Shown here in pieces: positions 45,491 to 50,792 of a DNA stretch of 50,792 nt. A program made the position numbers and the translations under genes. The DNA comes from Alterluteimonas quercicellularis. GTDB lineage: Bacteria; Pseudomonadota; Gammaproteobacteria; Xanthomonadales; Xanthomonadaceae. The notes under the pieces were generated by a model. It ran no database searches, was not told the origin of the DNA, and worked only from the letters and a program-made list of their open reading frames with translations. The stretch's first letter is position 1; every line of letters begins with the position of its first letter. The DNA is taken from assembly GCF_021191635.1 (NCBI RefSeq), contig NZ_JAIWPR010000021.1, positions 1-50,792 on the forward strand, read 5' to 3'.

Positions 45491-47329
45491 TCAGTTGTGG
45501 CGGGCCTGCAGCGTGACGTTGCTGTAGGCACGCACCCCGACCAGCTTGATGTAGTACACGCCGGCCTGCGGCGACGCGATGCGCACCGTCTCGGTGTTGC
45601 CCGGACGCTCCGAACGATGGTCGGCGGCGTCGGCGGTCGGCTCGGCCTCGAAGCTCACGTACAGCGACACGTCGCCGCTGCCGCCGCTGGTGGTGATGCT
45701 GAGCGGACCGACGGCGCCGGCCGGCACCTCGATCGAGTACAGGACCTCGCCGCCCGCGGCGCCGGCCAGGCCGCGCACCGGCACCTTGTTGGCGATCGGG
45801 GTGGCGGTCGGGCCGCACTCCTCGACCGTCGGGTCGCAGGGCTCCGGCGGGCCTTCGATGGCGCGGGTGATCGCGGCGTCGGCATCGAGGATGCCCGCGC
45901 CGATCGGCTTGTCGACCGGCGCCGGGAACGCGCGCACCGAATCCGTCAGCGCTTCCTTGACCTCCGCGGGCGTCAGCGGGGTCTCGACCGCGCTCTGGAT
46001 CAGCGCCACCACGCCGGCCACGTGCGGCGACGCCATCGACGTCCCGTAGTAGTACGCGTAGCCGGAGCCGGCGGGCACGGTGGTGCCCAGGTTGATGGTC
46101 GACAGCACCTGGTCCTCGCCGGGGTTCCAGCCCGTGCCCATCGGCGCGGCGAGGTCGACGCGCGCACCGTGGTTGGAGCCGTGGCCCGCCTGGGTCTGGC
46201 CCGAGCGCGCGACGCCGCCGCGCTGGCCGGTGGGGCCGACGCCGCCGACGACCACGAGGTCGTTGGAGCAGTTGCCCAGCGTGTAGCCCACGCCCGAGGC
46301 GCCGGTCACGTCCGCGTCGGAGTTGCCGGCGGCGACGACGACGGTCACGCCCTGCTGGTGCGCGTAGGCGAGCGCGTCCTTGAAGACGTTGGGGCACGCG
46401 GCCGGTGCGGAGCCGCCCAGGCTCATGTTGATGACGTCGGCCTTGTAGTCGTTGGCCGGCACGTTCGGCACGCTGCCGCCGGCCGACCAGACGATGCCGT
46501 CGGCGATGTCGGTCGACCAGCCGCCGCACTTGCCCAGCACGCGCACCGGCAGCACCACCGCGTCCGGCGCGACGCCGGCCACGCCGACGCCGTTGTTGGT
46601 CACTGCCGCCACCGTGCCGGCGACGTGGGTGCCGTGCCAGGAGCTGTTGCCGACGCCGCAGCCCTCGGAGCCGTCGGTGAAGTCGCCGGGATCGTAGCCG
46701 CCGGCGATGCGGTCGACGAAGTCGTAGCCCTCGTCGAGCAGCACGTTGGCGCTGAGGTCGGGATGGTCGACGACGCCGGTGTCGATGACCGCGACGACGA
46801 CGCCCGAGCCGGTGGCCTGGTCCAGCGCCGGCGGGAGGTTGATGCCGCCCGGGCTCTCGCTCGGGATCTTCAGGCCCCACTGGTTGGCCCAGGCCGGGTC
46901 GTTCGGGGTGGCGTAGCGCACCAGGCGGGTCACCGGCTCGACGTACTCCACCGCCGGGTCGGCCGAGATCTGGCGGATCAGCGCCTCGGCCTCGGCGTAG
47001 TCGAGCTGGCGCGGGTAGCGCACCACGTCGGCACCGAAGGCCAGCTTGCGGTCGTAGCTGGCCCGCAGCGGCGCGCTGGCGCGCGAGGCCGGCAGCGCGC
47101 CCGACGAGGCGGCGTTGACCGAGCGCAGCAGGCTGGCGCTGTCGCTGCGCTGCACGCTGCCCTCGCGGTACTTGATCACGAAGCGGTCGTAGGTCTCGCC
47201 CTGGCGCAGCGCGCCGGTGTTGGCCTTGACGTACTCGATCGTGCCGCCGGCGAACGCGGCCGGGGCCGCCAGCGCCGTGGCGATGGCGATCGACAGCGAG
47301 CACAGTGCGGACTTGCGCTTGATATTCAT
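45491..47329 (-). CDS. secreted subtilisin-like serine protease (S8) with PPC domain
   Basis: The 612-residue exported protease has a signal peptide (cleavage near AFA, about 27), an I9-type propeptide (about 40-135), and a catalytic domain with D183 (AVIDTGV), H232 (HGTHVAGT), oxyanion N336 (AAGN) and S431 (GTSMASPHVAG). The C-terminal PPC domain (about 510-612, LYSIEVPAGA ... GSGDVSLYVS) is normally removed after export. AGGAGG upstream supports the ATG at 47329. It probably digests extracellular protein, feeding the peptide transporter and amino acid catabolism genes. Confidence 0.95.
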   Translation of the reverse strand: MNIKRKSALCSLSIAIATALAAPAAFAGGTIEYVKANTGALRQGETYDRFVIKYREGSVQRSDSASLLRSVNAASSGALPASRASAPLRASYDRKLAFGADVVRYPRQLDYAEAEALIRQISADPAVEYVEPVTRLVRYATPNDPAWANQWGLKIPSESPGGINLPPALDQATGSGVVVAVIDTGVVDHPDLSANVLLDEGYDFVDRIAGGYDPGDFTDGSEGCGVGNSSWHGTHVAGTVAAVTNNGVGVAGVAPDAVVLPVRVLGKCGGWSTDIADGIVWSAGGSVPNVPANDYKADVINMSLGGSAPAACPNVFKDALAYAHQQGVTVVVAAGNSDADVTGASGVGYTLGNCSNDLVVVGGVGPTGQRGGVARSGQTQAGHGSNHGARVDLAAPMGTGWNPGEDQVLSTINLGTTVPAGSGYAYYYGTSMASPHVAGVVALIQSAVETPLTPAEVKEALTDSVRAFPAPVDKPIGAGILDADAAITRAIEGPPEPCDPTVEECGPTATPIANKVPVRGLAGAAGGEVLYSIEVPAGAVGPLSITTSGGSGDVSLYVSFEAEPTADAADHRSERPGNTETVRIASPQAGVYYIKLVGVRAYSNVTLQARHN

Positions 47330-47497
47330 CAATTTCCCCTCCTGAGGGACGATGGGTCAACAAGAACGCCGGCATGCAGCACCGACGGATTGGGTGGTCG
47401 AGGGGAAAAGCCGGACGCTGGCGCCGACCCGGTGTTCGCTTGCGTTACCGATCCCACTTCGTTTTGCTTCCTGCGTTGCCGCCACTTCGGAACCGTT

Positions 47498-47531
47498 CGC
47501 GGCCGGAGGACGGGATCGTCCTCCGGCCGCG
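47498..47531 (-). terminator. hairpin after the autotransporter gene
   Basis: A 14-bp perfect stem CGCGGCCGGAGGAC/GTCCTCCGGCCGCG with a 6-nt loop, 11 bp after the stop. No T tract on the minus strand, so a terminator is likely but not textbook. The rest of 47330-47541 shows no gene and must contain the subtilase promoter. Confidence 0.65.
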
Positions 47532-47541
47532 GCGGATCCCC

Positions 47542-50500
47542 TTACCAGCCGAAGCCCGCGCCCAGGCCGACCGACTTCTCGTCGCCGCTGAACGCACCAC
47601 CGATGGTCACCGTGGCGCGCTCGCTGATCGCGCGCTGGTAGCCGACCGACAGCGCGCTCTCGCCGCTCTGGAAGCCGACGCCCACGCCGACGCGGTTCTG
47701 CGTGCGCACGCCCGCGGCGCTGGTGGCCATGTTGAGCATGGCCGCGCTCATTGCGCCCTGGCGGTCGAGGCGGCGGTCCACGTCGTGGAAGCGCCGCTCG
47801 ACGTCGCCGCGGAAGGACTCGAAGTTGTCGTTCCAGGTGGCGAACTTCTGGTCGGTGTAGCTGTTGGCGGAGCTGAGCGTCTGCGTCGCGGTGGTGTCGG
47901 TGTAGGTCTTGGACTCGGCCACGCCGGCCTGCACCTGGGCCACGTTGGCGGCGTCGGTGCCGGCGGTGCCGGCGGCGACGTTGGCGATCTGCCGCTCGTT
48001 GCCGGCGCTGCCCACCGAGACCGTGTTGGCGCGGTCCGCCACCGATCCCTGGCCGAGCGCGACCGCGCCCTCCGCGGTGACCGAGGCGCCCTGGCCGATC
48101 GCGGTGCCGGAGGCGGCGGTGACGCTCGCGCCCTCGCCCACCGCCACCGCGTTGGTGGCATCGGCGGAGATGAGGGTGTTGGCGCCGACCGCGGTGCTGC
48201 CGTCGGCATGGACGCGCGAATTGCCGCCGATCGCGGTGTCGTTGGGGCCGTGGGCGTAGGCGCCGTTGCCGTGGGCGATGCTGTTGTGGCTGTTGGCCTG
48301 GGCGCCGGAGCCGATCGCCACCGCGGTGGTGTCCTCGCCGATGACCGCGCTCTCGGTTCCACCCACCGCGATCCGGTCGTGCGTGCCCGGGCCGCCGTCG
48401 ATCGCGGCCTCCACGTTGGTCACCCGCTGGTTGAGCGTGCTGATCTGCGCGTCGAGCGCGCCCAGCGCGGAGCCGACGTCGTAGTACGCCGTCCCCTGGA
48501 TGGCGTAGCTCGGCGCGCTGAGGGTGCCGAAGGCGGTGACGGTGGCACCGCCGCCGAGGGCGTCGGCGGCCGACTGCAGGCCGGCGTAGACCTGTCCGCC
48601 GGCGACCGCGTCGGTGCTGCCGGCCGCGATCGCGCCATCGGCGAGGTTGGTCAGGCGCGTGCCCGACTCGCCGCCGAGGGTGGCCACGCTGCGGTCGGCG
48701 TCGTCGTAGACGATGGCGCTCGCGGCCACGCCCTCGATGTCGCCGATGCGTCCTTCGACGGCGCCGACGCGCTCGTTGGTCTCGAACAGCTGGCTGCCGT
48801 TGACCGCGTCGGTGCTGTCGGCACTGAGCTCGCCCGCGGCCACGTTGCGGATCACCGTGCCGTTCTCGCCGGCCAGGGTCACCGCGCCCTTGCTGTCGTC
48901 GTCGTAGACGAGCGCGCTGTCCGACAGGTCGGCCAGGTCCTGGGACACCGAGTTGAGCTGCGAGACGTTGACCGCGTCGGTGTCCTCGGTGCCGGCGGCG
49001 ACGTTGGCGATCTGCCGTTCGCCGCCCGCGCTGCCGACCGAGACCGTGTTGGCGCGGTCGGCCAGGGAGCCCGCGCCGAGGGCGACGCTGTCCTGCGCGC
49101 TCGCCGTGGCGCCGGAGCCCAGCGCGGTGGACGAGGCGCCTCTCGCCGTGGACCGCGCGCCGAGCGCCGAGGCGCCGTCGCCGAAGGCGGCGGCCAGTTC
49201 GCCGGCGGCGGTGGCGTTCTCGCCATCGGCCGAAGCGCCCACGCCCACCGCGCCGTTCTGCGGCGAGGCCGCGAAGTAGCGGTTGCCGGACGCATCGACG
49301 TTCGCCACGGCCTCCCGCATCTGCTCGAGGTTGACCGCGTCGGCGTCCTCGGTGCCCGCGGCGACGTTGGCGATCTGCCGCTGCGAGGCCTCGTGGGTCA
49401 CGCCGTAGTCGTCGGTCCAGGACTGCGAGGCCCCGACCGAGATCGTGTTGTCGCGGTCGGCCAGCGAGCCGGCGCCCAGCGCGACGCTGTTGCCGGCCTG
49501 GGCGAAGGCGTTCGCGCCCACGGCCAGGCTGCCGGCGCCCGTGTCCTGCACGGTCGCGCGCCAGCCGATCGCCACCGCGTTGTCCGCGAGGCTCAGCGAG
49601 CCGCGGCCCAGGGCGATGGCGTTGGTGCCGTCGGCCAGGGTGGTGGCGCCGATCGCCAGGGCGTAGTCGGCGGTGCTGAGCGCGCCGCGGCCGATCGCCA
49701 CCGCGCTCACGCCGTCGGCCCAGGTATCCATGCCGAGCGCCGTGGCCCCGCCCGCGGCCGCCCATGCGCCGTAGCCGAACGCGGACGCGTTGGTCGCGGT
49801 CGCCCAGGCCGAGGTGCCGAAGGCGGTCGCGCCGTTCGCGGTGGCCCAGGCGTAGGCGCCGGTCGCGGTGGCGTCGCCGCCGCTGGCCCAGGCGTTGCTG
49901 CCGATCGCGGTGCTCCATTCGCCGGTCGCGCGCGCCTTGATGCCGCTGGCGACGCTGTTGCCGCCCAGGGCCTGCGCGCCGCTGCCGAACGCGGAGGCGC
50001 TGTCGCCGGTCGCCAGCGCGCCGGAACCGACCGCGGTGCCGTTGAACTCGGCCTGGGTCGCCACCTTCACCGGGTTGCCGTCCTCGTCGAGGATCGGGAA
50101 GTTGTACTCGTCGTAGGCCTGGCCCAGGCCGCCGACCGCGACCGCGCCTTCCGCCGCCGCGGTGCTGTTGAGACCCACCGCGACCGAGTTGTCGCCGGCG
50201 GCGGTGGCGCCGCTGCCGAACGCGGCGGATCCCTCGCCGAAGGCGCTGCTGGCCGAGCCGACCGCGGTGCTGTAGTCGGCCTCCGCATAGGCGCCGGAAC
50301 CGGCGGCGGTGGATTCCTCGCCCACCGCGAGCGCCTCGCCTTCGCCGGTGGCGGTGAAGTACTTGTTGTCGGCGGTGGCGGCCTCCAGCTGATCCAGGTT
50401 CACCGCGTCGGTGCCTTCGGTGCCGGCCGCCACGTTGGCGATCTGCCGCTCGGCGCCCGCACTGCCCACCGACACCGTGTCCGCACGGTCCGCCTCCGAG

Positions 50501-50792
50501 CCCGCACCCAGCGCGACGCTGTTCTCCGCCAGCGCGAACGCGCTCTCGCCTACCGCCGTCGCGCTCGTCGCGTCCGCCCAGGCGTTCCAGCCCACCGCCG
50601 TCGTGTAGTCCTCCGTCGCCCAGGCGCCCGCGCCGAACGCCGCCGCACCCGTCCCGCTCGCACGTGCCGGGATGAACCCGAAGAACGTCGTCCCGCCCAC
50701 CGCCACGCTCTCGTCGCCCGTGGCCTCGCTGTACTCGCCCACCGCCACCGCGCCCACGCCGCCGGCCGTCGCCGCCACGCCCACCGCGGTCG
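47542..50792 (-). CDS. trimeric autotransporter adhesin (YadA/Hia-like), 5' end beyond window
   Basis: At least 1083 residues of a large surface adhesin are present; the signal peptide and start lie outside. Most of it is head repeats of the AxAxGxxAxAxxxxSxAxG type, which form the left-handed beta-roll of YadA-like heads. Four neck units with RQIANVAAGT followed by DA(V/A)N lie near 50440, 49360, 48990 and 47960; the second holds an insert (QSWTDDYGVTHEA). Short stalk segments and the C-terminal YadA anchor (about the last 70 residues, MLNMATSAAG ... GAGFGW) complete it. The anchor forms a 12-strand trimeric barrel in the outer membrane. The final residue W/aromatic is as expected for BAM recognition. 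Confidence 0.93.
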   Translation of the reverse strand, partial: TAVGVAATAGGVGAVAVGEYSEATGDESVAVGGTTFFGFIPARASGTGAAAFGAGAWATEDYTTAVGWNAWADATSATAVGESAFALAENSVALGAGSEADRADTVSVGSAGAERQIANVAAGTEGTDAVNLDQLEAATADNKYFTATGEGEALAVGEESTAAGSGAYAEADYSTAVGSASSAFGEGSAAFGSGATAAGDNSVAVGLNSTAAAEGAVAVGGLGQAYDEYNFPILDEDGNPVKVATQAEFNGTAVGSGALATGDSASAFGSGAQALGGNSVASGIKARATGEWSTAIGSNAWASGGDATATGAYAWATANGATAFGTSAWATATNASAFGYGAWAAAGGATALGMDTWADGVSAVAIGRGALSTADYALAIGATTLADGTNAIALGRGSLSLADNAVAIGWRATVQDTGAGSLAVGANAFAQAGNSVALGAGSLADRDNTISVGASQSWTDDYGVTHEASQRQIANVAAGTEDADAVNLEQMREAVANVDASGNRYFAASPQNGAVGVGASADGENATAAGELAAAFGDGASALGARSTARGASSTALGSGATASAQDSVALGAGSLADRANTVSVGSAGGERQIANVAAGTEDTDAVNVSQLNSVSQDLADLSDSALVYDDDSKGAVTLAGENGTVIRNVAAGELSADSTDAVNGSQLFETNERVGAVEGRIGDIEGVAASAIVYDDADRSVATLGGESGTRLTNLADGAIAAGSTDAVAGGQVYAGLQSAADALGGGATVTAFGTLSAPSYAIQGTAYYDVGSALGALDAQISTLNQRVTNVEAAIDGGPGTHDRIAVGGTESAVIGEDTTAVAIGSGAQANSHNSIAHGNGAYAHGPNDTAIGGNSRVHADGSTAVGANTLISADATNAVAVGEGASVTAASGTAIGQGASVTAEGAVALGQGSVADRANTVSVGSAGNERQIANVAAGTAGTDAANVAQVQAGVAESKTYTDTTATQTLSSANSYTDQKFATWNDNFESFRGDVERRFHDVDRRLDRQGAMSAAMLNMATSAAGVRTQNRVGVGVGFQSGESALSVGYQRAISERATVTIGGAFSGDEKSVGLGAGFGW

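Noticed and set aside
44579..47641. A 1020-codon open frame on the plus strand through apt and the subtilase
   Set aside because: It crosses two real genes on both strands and a REP pair, is Arg/His/Gly low-complexity, and has no recognisable domain. Stop codons are simply rare at this GC content.
47748..50700. Possible CRISPR array or tandem DNA repeats
   Set aside because: The periodicity is of coding origin: YadA-type head repeats in one continuous reading frame, with variable nucleotide sequence and no spacer structure.

Overview
The window is a very GC-rich stretch of chromosome. It most likely comes from a gammaproteobacterium of the Xanthomonadaceae/Lysobacteraceae group (Lysobacter, Luteimonas and relatives); the genus cannot be fixed from the sequence alone. 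Pointers are a tryptophan 2,3-dioxygenase whose active-site numbering (H55, R117, H240) is that of the Xanthomonas enzyme as I recall it, a branched-chain-type 2-oxoacid dehydrogenase operon, a long TrpS with a C-terminal extension, many exported proteins of unknown function, and REP-like repeats with a GTAGGAGCGCGC core.

Layout. 1-9.1 kb: aromatic amino acid catabolism and uptake. hppD-hmgA is divergent from a MarR regulator with a readable promoter/operator, followed by a POT peptide transporter, an AbgT transporter, an orphan CbiM-like permease and tryptophan 2,3-dioxygenase. 9.1-17 kb: a large secreted LTD/Calx-beta/EEP nuclease, then the E1alpha-E1beta-(SH3-like)-E2 operon. 17-29 kb: housekeeping genes (VOC, MBL hydrolase, trpS, CsbD, entericidin, arginase, tRNA-Thr, birA-coaX-SPOR, mtfA, a PhoPQ-like two-component system with a PepSY protein), separated by REP pairs. 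29.2-39.15 kb: dusA split by a genomic island. 39.2-50.8 kb: envelope and exported proteins (NlpE-like, EF-hand, glycine-zipper, PQQ sugar dehydrogenase, subtilase), apt, and the 3' part of a YadA-like trimeric autotransporter that runs off the window.

The island (about 30118-39108) is the most interesting part. It sits in codons for the dusA APMMDWTD motif, is bounded by a 28-bp direct repeat with one mismatch, and has given dusA a new 5' end while the native 5' end is stranded on the far side. Its integrase is reduced to a 27-codon N-terminal remnant cut by an IS3 element, and a truncated ISL3 transposase lies next to it. The cargo is five co-directional genes with visibly lower GC than the host: a HIT-domain protein, a four-helix membrane protein, an 863-residue protein with two PEP/pyruvate-binding (ATP-grasp-like) regions fused to a MazG-like NTP pyrophosphohydrolase, a ParB-like protein, and a D12-class adenine methylase. 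The first three genes overlap or abut and match no defence system I can name. They are the best candidate for an undescribed, possibly nucleotide-based, defence module.

All functions are read from motifs and family knowledge; no database search was possible.
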